Of a DNA stretch of 32,536 nt, positions 16,484 to 23,882 are shown piece by piece. Position 1 is the stretch's first letter; each line of letters begins with the position of its first letter. The notes beneath the pieces are model-generated. The model had not been told where the DNA came from. It worked only from the letters and a program-made list of their open reading frames with translations, and did no database searches. Source of the DNA: an uncultured Flavobacteriaceae bacterium (GTDB taxonomy: Bacteria > Bacteroidota > Bacteroidia > Flavobacteriales > Flavobacteriaceae); contig CAJQNZ010000067.1 of assembly GCA_905479835.1 (NCBI GenBank), positions 1-32,536 on the forward strand. Direction: 5' to 3'. The position numbers and the translations under genes are program-made.

Positions 16484-17671
16484 CTAATTATTTATTGCTT
16501 CGATTCCAGGTAATTCTTTTCCTTCTAGCATTTCTAACATTGCGCCTCCTCCTGTAGAAACATAACTTACTTTTTCTGCAAAACCGAACTGCTTTACGGC
16601 TGCTACTGAATCTCCTCCTCCAACTAAAGAAAATGCTCCATTTTTTGTTGCATTATCTATCGAGTGGCCTAAAGCAATTGTACCTTTTGCAAAAGATTCC
16701 ATTTCAAAAACACCTAAAGGTCCGTTCCATAAAATAGTCTTGCATTTATTTACAACTTCATCAAAATTTGCTAGAGATTTTGGTCCAGCATCTAAGCCTT
16801 GCCATCCATCAGGAATTTGAGTTACATCTAATACTTTTGTGTTTGCATCATTATTAAAATCATCTGCAGCAATCACATCAACAGGAATATGAACTTCTAC
16901 ATTTTTAGCCTTCGCTTGCTTTAAAATTTCTAAAGCCAACTCCATTTTATCATCTTCACAAATAGAATCTCCTACACTTCCTCCTTGTGCTTTAACGAAA
17001 GTAAAAGTCATTCCTCCACCAATTATTAAATGATCTACTTTGTCTAAAATATTTTCAATCACTGTGATTTTTGAAGATACTTTTGCGCCTCCCAAAATTG
17101 CCAATACAGGCTTTTCAGAATTGTTTAAAACCTTATCAATACTTTCAATTTCTTTGGCTAATAAGTTTCCAAAATATTTTTTTCCTTCAAAAAATTGTGC
17201 AATAATTGTTGTAGAAGCATGTGCTCTATGTGCAGTTCCAAAAGCATCATTTACATATATGTCTCCAAGTTTAGATAATTGCTCTGCAAAGTCTACATCT
17301 CCATTTTTTTCTTCATCATAAAAACGTAGGTTTTCTAATAGTAAAACTTCGCCTGATTCTAAATTAGCAACTGTTTTTTCTACTTCTTCGCCTACGCAGT
17401 CATCAATGAACTTTGCTTTAACACCTATAATTTCACTAACTGAATCAACAATATGTTTCAAAGAAAACTCTGGAGAAACGCCTTTTGGTCTTCCAAGGTG
17501 TGACATTAATACACAAGAACCACCATCTTCAAGTATTTTAAGAATGGTTGGCTTTGCAGATTCAATTCTTGTGGTATCAGTAACTTTAAATTTCTCATCA
17601 AGTGGAACATTAAAATCTACTCTGATTAGCGCTTTTTTATTTTCGAAACTATATTCGTTTATTGTCTTCAT
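16484..17671 (-). CDS. pgk: Phosphoglycerate kinase
   Basis: A 395-residue glycolytic kinase that transfers phosphate from 1,3-bisphosphoglycerate to ADP. I chose the ATG at 17671 because it gives the family-standard start [20 protein letters not shown]. The longer frame adds eight unconserved residues. Substrate motifs are [33 protein letters not shown] and [11 protein letters not shown], the hinge is [11 protein letters not shown], and the nucleotide-binding end is [12 protein letters not shown] and [11 protein letters not shown]. The length is normal. It heads an operon with the aldo-keto reductase and is divergent from holB. Confidence 0.97.
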   Translation of the reverse strand: MKTINEYSFENKKALIRVDFNVPLDEKFKVTDTTRIESAKPTILKILEDGGSCVLMSHLGRPKGVSPEFSLKHIVDSVSEIIGVKAKFIDDCVGEEVEKTVANLESGEVLLLENLRFYDEEKNGDVDFAEQLSKLGDIYVNDAFGTAHRAHASTTIIAQFFEGKKYFGNLLAKEIESIDKVLNNSEKPVLAILGGAKVSSKITVIENILDKVDHLIIGGGMTFTFVKAQGGSVGDSICEDDKMELALEILKQAKAKNVEVHIPVDVIAADDFNNDANTKVLDVTQIPDGWQGLDAGPKSLANFDEVVNKCKTILWNGPLGVFEMESFAKGTIALGHSIDNATKNGAFSLVGGGDSVAAVKQFGFAEKVSYVSTGGGAMLEMLEGKELPGIEAINN

Positions 17672-17696
17672 TATTATAAATTTATTTCTAAGCAAA

Positions 17697-17704
17697 CAAA
17701 TGTA
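17697..17704 (-). promoter_or_regulatory. -7 element of pgk
   Basis: The minus strand reads TACATTTG, matching TAnnTTTG, 25 bases before the pgk ATG. No TTG is seen at -33. Confidence 0.4.
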
Positions 17705-17770
17705 GGGTTTTCGAGATTTTTTATTGTAATGAAATCCGAAAACTTCAAATATCGTTTTCGTAATTTAATC

Positions 17771-17778
17771 TATATTTG
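17771..17778 (+). promoter_or_regulatory. -7 element of holB, directly before the start codon
   Basis: TATATTTGC is a perfect flavobacterial -7 element and ends four bases before the ATG at 17783. Transcription would begin at or very near the A of that ATG, so the mRNA is probably leaderless. Confidence 0.5.
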
Positions 17779-17782
17779 CCTT

Positions 17783-18919
17783 ATGCGATTTTCGGAAATT
17801 TTAGGTCAAAAACACATTAAAAATCATTTGCAGCAATCTGCAGACAATGGTAGGATCCCTCACGCGCAATTATTTGTAGGAAAAGAAGGTTCAGGAACCT
17901 TGGCTATGGCGATAGCATATGCTCAATATCTGTTATGTAACAAAAACTCTAACGCTGAAATTTGTAACATTAAATGTGATAAGCTTTCACATCCTGATTT
18001 GCATTTTGCCTTTCCAGTAACAATCAACGATAAAGTAAAAAAACATCCTGTAAGTAGCTTGTTTTTAAACGAATGGAGGTCGTTTGTTAACAATCAACCT
18101 TATGGAAATTTGTTTCATTGGCTTCAATCTATTGGTGTAGAAAAAAAACAAGGAAATATAGGTGTTGATGAGGCTGAAGCAATCGTAAAATCATTGCAAT
18201 TAAAATCTTACGAAGGCGGTTTTAAGGTAATGATTATCTGGATGGCGGAAAAAATGAATATTGCTGCTTCAAACAAGTTGTTAAAGTTAATAGAAGAGCC
18301 TCCAAAAAAAACAGTTTTTCTTTTAATTACCGAAAATGAAGAACAAATTATCGGAACGATTCGTTCTCGATGTCAAGCACTGCATTTCCCTGTGTTAAGT
18401 GAAAGTGATATTGTAAATGGTTTAATTTCGAAAGAAAATATTTCAGAAAATGAAGCTAGAAAAATAGCTCATCAATGTGATGGAAATTATAATAAAGCGC
18501 TGCATATTTTAAATAATGATTCAGCAGATACGGTTTTTGAAGAGTGGTTTATTATTTGGATTCGAGCTGCATTCAGAGCAAAAGGAAACGCATCGGTAGT
18601 TAATGAATTAATTGACTGGAGCAACGCGATCGCTAAAACTGGTAGAGAAACACAAAAACGTTTTTTGGATTATTGCTTGCAGTTTTTCAGACAAGCATTA
18701 TTGACAAATTACAAAGCAACTAATTTGGTTTTTTTAGAAACTCAGACTCAAGGTTTTGAACTGAAAAAATTTGCTCCATTTATTCACGGTGGTAATATTA
18801 TTGACATCAATAAAGAATTGAATGATGCTATATATCATATTGAAAGAAATGGAAATGGTAAAATCATTTTATTGGATTTATCAATCAAATTGACTAGGCT
18901 TTTACATACTAAAGGGTAA
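17783..18919 (+). CDS. holB: DNA polymerase III delta' subunit
   Basis: A clamp-loader subunit (378 residues). The frame is open from an ATG at 17729, but the -7 box at 17771 and the family-typical start MRFSEILGQKHIKN support the ATG at 17783. GRIPHAQLFVGKEGSGTLA is the Walker-A region with the essential Lys missing, as expected of delta', which does not hydrolyse ATP. Four Cys around CNKNSNAEICNIKCDKL could be a zinc site. RSRCQALHFPV is the SRC motif that reaches into the neighbouring active site. It acts with the tau/gamma and delta subunits to load the sliding clamp at the fork. It is divergent from pgk. Confidence 0.88.
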   Translation: MRFSEILGQKHIKNHLQQSADNGRIPHAQLFVGKEGSGTLAMAIAYAQYLLCNKNSNAEICNIKCDKLSHPDLHFAFPVTINDKVKKHPVSSLFLNEWRSFVNNQPYGNLFHWLQSIGVEKKQGNIGVDEAEAIVKSLQLKSYEGGFKVMIIWMAEKMNIAASNKLLKLIEEPPKKTVFLLITENEEQIIGTIRSRCQALHFPVLSESDIVNGLISKENISENEARKIAHQCDGNYNKALHILNNDSADTVFEEWFIIWIRAAFRAKGNASVVNELIDWSNAIAKTGRETQKRFLDYCLQFFRQALLTNYKATNLVFLETQTQGFELKKFAPFIHGGNIIDINKELNDAIYHIERNGNGKIILLDLSIKLTRLLHTKG

Positions 18920-18938
18920 ATGTTATTCATACTTTAAC

Positions 18939-18975
18939 TTGGACTGCGCTCAGTGACTAAAAGGAATGACAGAAG
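18939..18975. repeat. Degenerate intergenic repeat fragment
   Basis: TTGGACTGCGCTCAGTGACT followed by AAAAGGAATGACAGAAGG contains the CTGCGCTCAG and GGAATGACA words of a dispersed repeat common between flavobacterial genes. It lies between holB and the DoxX-like gene, and a related fragment follows trpS. Confidence 0.35.
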
Positions 18976-19020
18976 GATAAATCACAACCAAACGAATAAA
19001 AACGAAACAAATCATAACTT

Positions 19021-19416
19021 ATGACGATATTCAACAATCACTCAACTGAAATTTTAATTCTAATTTTCTTAATCATTACTTTTCTTCAATCTGGAATTGA
19101 TAAAATGATAGACTGGAAAGGAAATGTTTCTTTTATTACTGGTCATTTTAAAAATTCACCTTTAAAAAACAGTGTTCCATTATTATTAGGAGTTGTACTT
19201 TTTATAGAGGTTCTTGCTAGTGTTTTAATGGTTTTTGGAGTCTATCAATTGATAACTTCAGATGAAAGTATAATTGCATTAATCGGCTTAGAATTTAGTG
19301 CTATTACTCTGATAATGTTATTAATAGGTCAAAGACTAGCGAAAGATTATGCAGGAGCAATGGCGTTGACCGTATATTTTATATTGACCGTTTTTGGAAT
19401 GTTTTTATTGCAGTAA
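19021..19416 (+). CDS. DoxX-like small membrane protein
   Basis: 131 residues with four hydrophobic segments (about 10-24, 48-72, 84-103, 110-130). FLQSGIDKMIDWKGNVSFITGHF is the typical first-helix and loop signature of the DoxX/DoxD-like group. VPLLLGVVLFIEVLASVLMVFG and the later helices also fit. Family members are inner membrane proteins of mostly unknown role, in some cases linked to oxidoreductases. It stands alone and ends at the bidirectional hairpin at 19417-19445. Confidence 0.8.
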   Translation: MTIFNNHSTEILILIFLIITFLQSGIDKMIDWKGNVSFITGHFKNSPLKNSVPLLLGVVLFIEVLASVLMVFGVYQLITSDESIIALIGLEFSAITLIMLLIGQRLAKDYAGAMALTVYFILTVFGMFLLQ

Positions 19417-19445
19417 AAAAGCCCGCTATTTCTAGCGAACTTTTT
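19417..19445. terminator. Bidirectional terminator between the DoxX-like and OmpH-like genes
   Basis: A stem CGCTA / TAGCG with a TTTC loop, extended after a two-base mismatch by AAG / CTT. It is flanked by a run of As on the left and Ts on the right, directly after the DoxX stop, and serves two convergent genes. Confidence 0.75.
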
Positions 19446-19468
19446 ATTATTAATTGAGAAATAACATC

Positions 19469-19978
19469 TTATTCTTCATAATCAGCATTTAAAATGTCCA
19501 ATATTGTTTCAGTAAGATTTATTTTATCATCTCCATACATTACTGTACCTGTGCTCTGAGTTCCAAGAATCAAATTGTACTTGTTTGCTATTGCGTAAGA
19601 TTCAACAATGCTATCTACTGTCTTTGTTAAAGATTCAATTCCTGCCTTTCCTTTTAATTGTAAAGACTGTTGTATCTGCTGTTGTCTTGCTTGCAATGCT
19701 TGTTGTTCTTGTTGTAATTCTTGCTCTTTGGCTTGTCTTGCATTCGCAGACATTCTATTTGCTTTTTGATAGTAAGCTTGAACTTTTTCTTGAAAAGGAG
19801 CAGACAAGCTATCAAAAGTTTTTGCCATGGATTCTTGTTCGATTTTTAATTGTTCTTCCATTGCTTTTGTCGCATCATATTCTTTCATCAATTCTTCTAC
19901 ATCTACATATCCAATTTTTGATTGAGTACAAGAAGTAAATAATACTAGAGTTACAAATAATATTGCAAAATTTTTCAT
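19469..19978 (-). CDS. OmpH/Skp-like periplasmic chaperone, lipoprotein form
   Basis: 169 residues. The lipoprotein signal is MKNFAILFVTLVLFTSC (Cys17). KIGYVDVEELMKEYD is the usual OmpH opening, and a Gln/Glu-rich coiled coil (about 40-110, with QQEQQALQARQQQIQQSL) forms the tentacle helices. The C-terminal strand block is YNLILGTQSTGTVMYGDDKINLT. Skp binds unfolded outer membrane proteins in the periplasm. This lipid-anchored variant differs from the soluble E. coli form and its clients are unknown. It has only a near -7 match upstream (TATATTCG, near 20025) and a long inverted repeat further up. Confidence 0.88.
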   Translation of the reverse strand: MKNFAILFVTLVLFTSCTQSKIGYVDVEELMKEYDATKAMEEQLKIEQESMAKTFDSLSAPFQEKVQAYYQKANRMSANARQAKEQELQQEQQALQARQQQIQQSLQLKGKAGIESLTKTVDSIVESYAIANKYNLILGTQSTGTVMYGDDKINLTETILDILNADYEE

Positions 19979-20039
19979 TCTTTACGTTTTATGTTTATTC
20001 AATTATTTTTTAGGTTGCGAATATATGAAAAAGGAAATT

Positions 20040-20091
20040 ATTAAAACTATCAGTAATATTTATATGACAATTGTTATTTGATAGTTTTAAT
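20040..20091. repeat. Long inverted repeat upstream of the OmpH-like gene
   Basis: A perfect 13-bp inverted repeat (ATTAAAACTATCA spans 20039/40-20052 against TGATAGTTTTAAT at 20079-20091, counting 20040 with 20091) around a 26-base AT-rich spacer. On RNA it would be a strong stem, but no clean U-run follows on either strand. Confidence 0.5.
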
Positions 20092-20118
20092 CTATAAATA
20101 TCTGTTTGTTTTAAATCG

Positions 20119-20136
20119 TTTTAAAGGCCTTTAAAA
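20119..20136. promoter_or_regulatory. 18-bp perfect palindrome
   Basis: TTTTAAAGGCCTTTAAAA is a perfect palindrome with no spacer, lying in the 210-base gap between the methyltransferase and the OmpH-like gene. It could be an operator for a dimeric regulator or form a hairpin. The role is unknown. Confidence 0.35.
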
Positions 20137-20188
20137 ACTGTCGGCCGTATTGGTGTTGTAATATAATAGATCGTTAAATAAGGGCTGT

Positions 20189-21052
20189 CTAAAGCTGTTT
20201 TGTTGTGTTTTTTATGATATATATGTGAGAAGAGTACTCCTTTGTAAAGAATCCTTCTATATTTGAGCGAAGCCCGATAAAAAAAGCTTTGATTGGATTT
20301 TTAGTTCCAGTTTTGTATTTCTCGCTTAATAGAGAAACGTAGAATGAGTCAAATAGCATTGGATGGATTTTTACTACTTCCATTTTTTCTTTTTCAAACA
20401 AGCGTATGATCGCGTTTTTTGAAAAATGCCATAAGTGTCTTGGCACATCATATGCTGCCCAGAATTTTCCATAATAGCGAGCATCGTAACTTTTAAAATT
20501 TGGAACAGCAATTACTAAAGTTCCTTCAGGACTTAACAACTCTTTAAGCTGGGAAATATATTCTGTTAAATTTGAGACGTGTTCCAATACATGCCATAAA
20601 GTTATCACATCATATTTGGTAGAATCCAATTCTGAAACCTCTTCTACTAATGTCTGAGAGTTTTTGGTTTCTGCAATTTCTCTTGCCTTACGATTGGGTT
20701 CAACTCCGCTTATTTTCCAGTTACTTTTTTTTGCTCCAATAAGAAAATCTCCTGTGCCACATCCAATGTCTAAAAGTGACTTGCTGACATTTCCTGAATT
20801 AACAAAACTGTCAATTAATTTCACTTTTCTTGAGACTGTAAAACTCTTTACGAATTGGTATGTTTTATCAAAGATAGATTGTCTAGAATCTGTATGAGAA
20901 ATATATTTTTCACTTTCATAATACTTGCCTAAATTTTCTTTTTTAGGTTGTGGAGAAGTAATCAACATCTCTCGTTTTTCATCCAATACTAAGTCAAAAG
21001 ATTCTTGTGAAACTGAAAAATCTTTTGTAGAAATAAATGATCTATTGGTCAT
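20189..21052 (-). CDS. Class I SAM-dependent methyltransferase
   Basis: 287 residues. SAM-binding motif I is LLDIGCGTGDF (95-101 for DIGCGTG), followed by ISGVEPNRKA (motif II), DVITLWHVLEHVSNL (motif IV) and LLSPEGTLVIAVPNF. The C-terminal region with YDVPRHLWHFSKNAIIRLFE belongs to the Methyltransf_23/UbiG-like class, often found with cell-surface polysaccharide or tRNA genes. The substrate cannot be told. It overlaps the preceding 161-residue membrane protein by 11 bases, so they are co-translated, and mnmG lies just upstream. A tRNA or envelope role would be guesswork. Confidence 0.85.
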   Translation of the reverse strand: MTNRSFISTKDFSVSQESFDLVLDEKREMLITSPQPKKENLGKYYESEKYISHTDSRQSIFDKTYQFVKSFTVSRKVKLIDSFVNSGNVSKSLLDIGCGTGDFLIGAKKSNWKISGVEPNRKAREIAETKNSQTLVEEVSELDSTKYDVITLWHVLEHVSNLTEYISQLKELLSPEGTLVIAVPNFKSYDARYYGKFWAAYDVPRHLWHFSKNAIIRLFEKEKMEVVKIHPMLFDSFYVSLLSEKYKTGTKNPIKAFFIGLRSNIEGFFTKEYSSHIYIIKNTTKQL

Positions 21053-21527
21053 GTGATAATTCTTTTACGTTATCAATTAATTCTACATTCAAAAGATCTC
21101 TCAGCTCTTCAGCAAGTTGTTTTGAAACTTTATAATTACTTGATTTAAACAAAGTAAAATTTGTCTTTCCGTTAAATAATTTTATAGCAATTTTATCAGC
21201 GTTTGATTTTGTTCCGATCGCTGCAACTGGACCCCATTCATTGCTCTTGGAATAGTTCGCTCCAAATAAAGATATATAATCTGGAAAATCTAAATTTAAG
21301 GGTGATTGAAAAATTGGAATATTAAAAAAAGAAACTACTTTTTTAGCGTTAAAATCTTCCGTTATATCATATGATATTTTATATCCAGTCAACACTAGGG
21401 CTAATAAAAAAACACCTATAAAGGATGAAAATTCTCCAATAGAAAGAATTGAAAGAAAAAACAAAAGTGCCGCCATCATGATAACGGTTATTGGTTTTTC
21501 TTGTTTAAAAGAAACCTGTTTTTTCAT
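21042..21527 (-). CDS. Hypothetical membrane protein (161 residues)
   Basis: Not recognised as a named family. The N-terminus is basic (MKKQVSFKQEKP), followed by two adjacent hydrophobic segments (about 14-30 and 34-48). The remainder is soluble with beta-strand-like stretches (YKISYDITEDFNAKKVVSFF, GPVAAIGTKSNADKIAIKLF) and a helical C-terminus (VSKQLAEELRDLLNVELID). The two-helix hairpin plus a PH-like domain architecture is common in small bacterial membrane proteins. It sits between mnmG (36-base gap holding a parS-like site) and the overlapping methyltransferase. Confidence 0.65.
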   Translation of the reverse strand: MKKQVSFKQEKPITVIMMAALLFFLSILSIGEFSSFIGVFLLALVLTGYKISYDITEDFNAKKVVSFFNIPIFQSPLNLDFPDYISLFGANYSKSNEWGPVAAIGTKSNADKIAIKLFNGKTNFTLFKSSNYKVSKQLAEELRDLLNVELIDNVKELSHDQ

Positions 21528-21540
21528 ATTTTAATTTAAA

Positions 21541-21556
21541 TGTTCCACGTGGAACG
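21541..21556. promoter_or_regulatory. parS-like palindrome, copy 1 (downstream of mnmG)
   Basis: TGTTCCACGTGGAACG contains the perfect 14-bp palindrome GTTCCACGTGGAAC. The ParB-binding parS consensus is TGTTTCACGTGAAACA, and the symmetric C/G variant seen here occurs in several phyla. It lies 8 bases past the mnmG stop. No other CACGTG palindrome of this kind was noticed in the window except copy 2. Confidence 0.6.
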
Positions 21557-21563
21557 TAGTGTG

Positions 21564-23441
21564 TTAACGCCCCATGTAAACAAGTAATATTGACACATCA
21601 CTTGGAGAAACTCCACTGATTCGACTGGCCTGTGCAATAGTTGTTGGTCGTATTTTAGTTAGTTTTTGCTTTGCCTCTATAGAAACAGATTTCATGATGT
21701 TGAAGTCAAAAGAAGCAGGTATAGAAACATTTTCTAGTCTGTTTAATTTATCTGCGTTGTTCTTTTCTTTTTCAATATATCCTGAATATTTCACATGTAC
21801 TTCTGTCTGTTCAATAACCTCAGCATCTATTAAATTATCCTTGATAAAAGAACTAACAGAGTCTAATTTACGAAGGTCTGAAAAATCAATTTGTGGTCTT
21901 GAAGCAATCTTGAACAACTTCATAGGTTGAGAAATAATTGCGGAATTTACTGATTCCAAAATAGGGTTGATGTTAATTGGCTTTACACTTGTAGTTTTTA
22001 AAAACTGAACAAATGAATCTGTCTTATTTTGCTTTTCTTCAACTCTATCTAAACGTTCTTTACTAGCCAATCCTATTTCATAACCAAGAGGTGTAAGCCT
22101 TAAATCGGCATTATCTTGTCTTAATAAAGTCCTATATTCAGCTCGAGATGTAAACATTCTGTAAGGCTCTTCTGTGCCTTTAGTGATTAAATCATCAATC
22201 AAAACTCCTATATATGCTTCATTTCTTTTTAGTATAAAAGGGCTTTTCCCTTGCACTTTTTTAGCGGCATTAATTCCTGCCATTAAACCTTGTGCTCCTG
22301 CTTCTTCATATCCTGTTGTACCATTAATCTGGCCTGCAAAAAAAAGGTTTTCAATTAATTTAGTCTCTAAAGAATGTTTTAATTGTGTTGGTTGAAAATA
22401 ATCATATTCTATAGCGTAACCATACCTTAAAAATTTTACGTTTTCAAAACCTGCAACTTTACGTAAGGCTTTATCTTGGATGTCATCGGGAAGTGATGTT
22501 GAAAATCCGTTTACATAGATTTCTGTAGTTTTCCATCCTTCTGGTTCAACAAAAATTTGATGGCGATCTTTAGTCGAAAATCGATCTATTTTATCCTCTA
22601 TTGAAGGGCAATATCTCGGTCCTGTACTTTGAATCCTTCCGTTAAACATAGGTGATCTATCAAATCCCTCGCGTAACTCATCATGAACCTCAAGAGAAGT
22701 ATATGTCATATAACAAGATCGCTGTTGTTGTAAAGGTTTCGTTGAAGGAAGGTAAGAGAACTTTGCGGGATTTTCATCTCCAGGCTGTTCAATCATTTTT
22801 GAAAAATCTAAAGACCTAGCATCAACTCTTGGTGGAGTGCCTGTCTTCATTCTACCTGATTCAAAGCCTTTATCTACAAGATCTTCAGTTATTCCTGTTG
22901 AGGCGCTTTCTCCTGCTCTACCTCCGCCAAATGTTTTCTCGCCTATATGAATCAATCCATTTAAAAAGGTTCCGGCAGTAACAATTACGGTTTTTGATTT
23001 TATTTGAATTCCTAGTGCAGTCTTAACACCTATAATTTTATTGCCATCAAACAATAATCCATTCACAGAATCTTGAAACATATCCAATGTTGGAATGTTT
23101 TCTAGTTGTTCTCTCCAAGCCTCTGCGAAACGCATTCTGTCACTTTGAGCTCTAGGACTCCACATTGCTGGCCCTTTGGATTTATTTAACATCTTAAACT
23201 GAATGGCTGTATTGTCAGTAATAATAGCGCTATAACCTCCCAAAGCGTCAATCTCACGGACAATCTGTCCTTTAGCAATTCCACCCATAGCTGGATTGCA
23301 ACTCATCTGTGCAATATTCTGCAAACTCATAGTGATGAGAAGTGTATGTGCACCAAGGTTTGCGGCAGCAGCTGCTGCCTCACTTCCGGCATGACCTCCA
23401 CCAACCACTATTACGTCATATTGTGTAGTATAAATACTCAT
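21564..23441 (-). CDS. mnmG: tRNA uridine-5-carboxymethylaminomethyl modification enzyme MnmG (GidA)
   Basis: A 625-residue FAD enzyme that works with MnmE to place the carboxymethylaminomethyl group on U34 of certain tRNAs. The FAD Rossmann motif is VIVVGGGHAGSEAAAA (10-25), followed by CNPAMGGIAKGQIVREID, MLNKSKGPAMWSPRAQ, AGTFLNGLIHIGE, GRMKTGTPPRVD and the C-terminal ISGVSPSDVSILLVYMG. The length is normal. The ATG at 23441 is 5 bases from a parS-like palindrome and the stop is followed by a second one. ybeY precedes it with a 27-base gap. gidA is a classic origin-region gene in many bacteria, which agrees with parS sites here. Confidence 0.97.
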   Translation of the reverse strand: MSIYTTQYDVIVVGGGHAGSEAAAAAANLGAHTLLITMSLQNIAQMSCNPAMGGIAKGQIVREIDALGGYSAIITDNTAIQFKMLNKSKGPAMWSPRAQSDRMRFAEAWREQLENIPTLDMFQDSVNGLLFDGNKIIGVKTALGIQIKSKTVIVTAGTFLNGLIHIGEKTFGGGRAGESASTGITEDLVDKGFESGRMKTGTPPRVDARSLDFSKMIEQPGDENPAKFSYLPSTKPLQQQRSCYMTYTSLEVHDELREGFDRSPMFNGRIQSTGPRYCPSIEDKIDRFSTKDRHQIFVEPEGWKTTEIYVNGFSTSLPDDIQDKALRKVAGFENVKFLRYGYAIEYDYFQPTQLKHSLETKLIENLFFAGQINGTTGYEEAGAQGLMAGINAAKKVQGKSPFILKRNEAYIGVLIDDLITKGTEEPYRMFTSRAEYRTLLRQDNADLRLTPLGYEIGLASKERLDRVEEKQNKTDSFVQFLKTTSVKPININPILESVNSAIISQPMKLFKIASRPQIDFSDLRKLDSVSSFIKDNLIDAEVIEQTEVHVKYSGYIEKEKNNADKLNRLENVSIPASFDFNIMKSVSIEAKQKLTKIRPTTIAQASRISGVSPSDVSILLVYMGR

Positions 23442-23446
23442 ATCAA

Positions 23447-23462
23447 TGTTCCACGTGGAACT
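23447..23462. promoter_or_regulatory. parS-like palindrome, copy 2 (upstream of mnmG)
   Basis: TGTTCCACGTGGAACT contains the same perfect 14-bp palindrome GTTCCACGTGGAAC (23448-23461) as copy 1, 1.9 kb away. It lies between ybeY and mnmG, directly before the mnmG start, so in mRNA it would also form a hairpin next to the start codon. Confidence 0.6.
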
Positions 23463-23468
23463 ATTTAT

Positions 23469-23882
23469 TTAAAATTTGCGCAAAGATAAATAAGAATTTT
23501 CTTTTGAGCGCATTAACTCTTTTTCTTGTTTTGACTTATCTTTATATCCACAATAATGAAGGATTCCATGAACTAATACTCTATGTAGTTCGTCTAAAAA
23601 AGAAACTTGGAAAATTTCTGCATTCTCGGATACCCTATCTATGGAAATAAAAACATCGCCAGATATCAGATTTCCAATAGTGTAATCAAAACTAATTATA
23701 TCTGTTAATGTGTTGTGATTCAGATACTTAATATTTTTTTTCAATAATTGATCGTCTGAACAAAAAATGTAATTAATTTCACCTTCTTCGTGCTTCTCAG
23801 ATTTAATCACGTTAGAAATCCAATTAGAAACAGAAACTGGATCTTTCAATTCAAATGCTATTTCATTATTGAATACTATCAT
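23469..23882 (-). CDS. ybeY: Endoribonuclease YbeY
   Basis: 137 residues. YbeY is a metal-dependent RNase involved in 16S rRNA 3' maturation and ribosome quality control. The family signature appears as LNHNTLTDIISFDY and GDVFISIDRV, followed by ELHRVLVHGILHYCGYKD. Two zinc ligands are His105 and His109. The third ligand position of HGxLHxxGYxH holds Asp115 and not His, which is a variant worth noting. The ATG at 23882 overlaps the 3' end of the DUF4175 gene by 17 bases, so the two are coupled, and mnmG follows on the same strand. Confidence 0.92.
   Translation of the reverse strand: MIVFNNEIAFELKDPVSVSNWISNVIKSEKHEEGEINYIFCSDDQLLKKNIKYLNHNTLTDIISFDYTIGNLISGDVFISIDRVSENAEIFQVSFLDELHRVLVHGILHYCGYKDKSKQEKELMRSKENSYLSLRKF

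Noticed and set aside
17729-17782. Upstream ATG as start of holB
   Set aside because: The strong -7 box lies inside this extension, and the extra 18 residues do not fit the family start.
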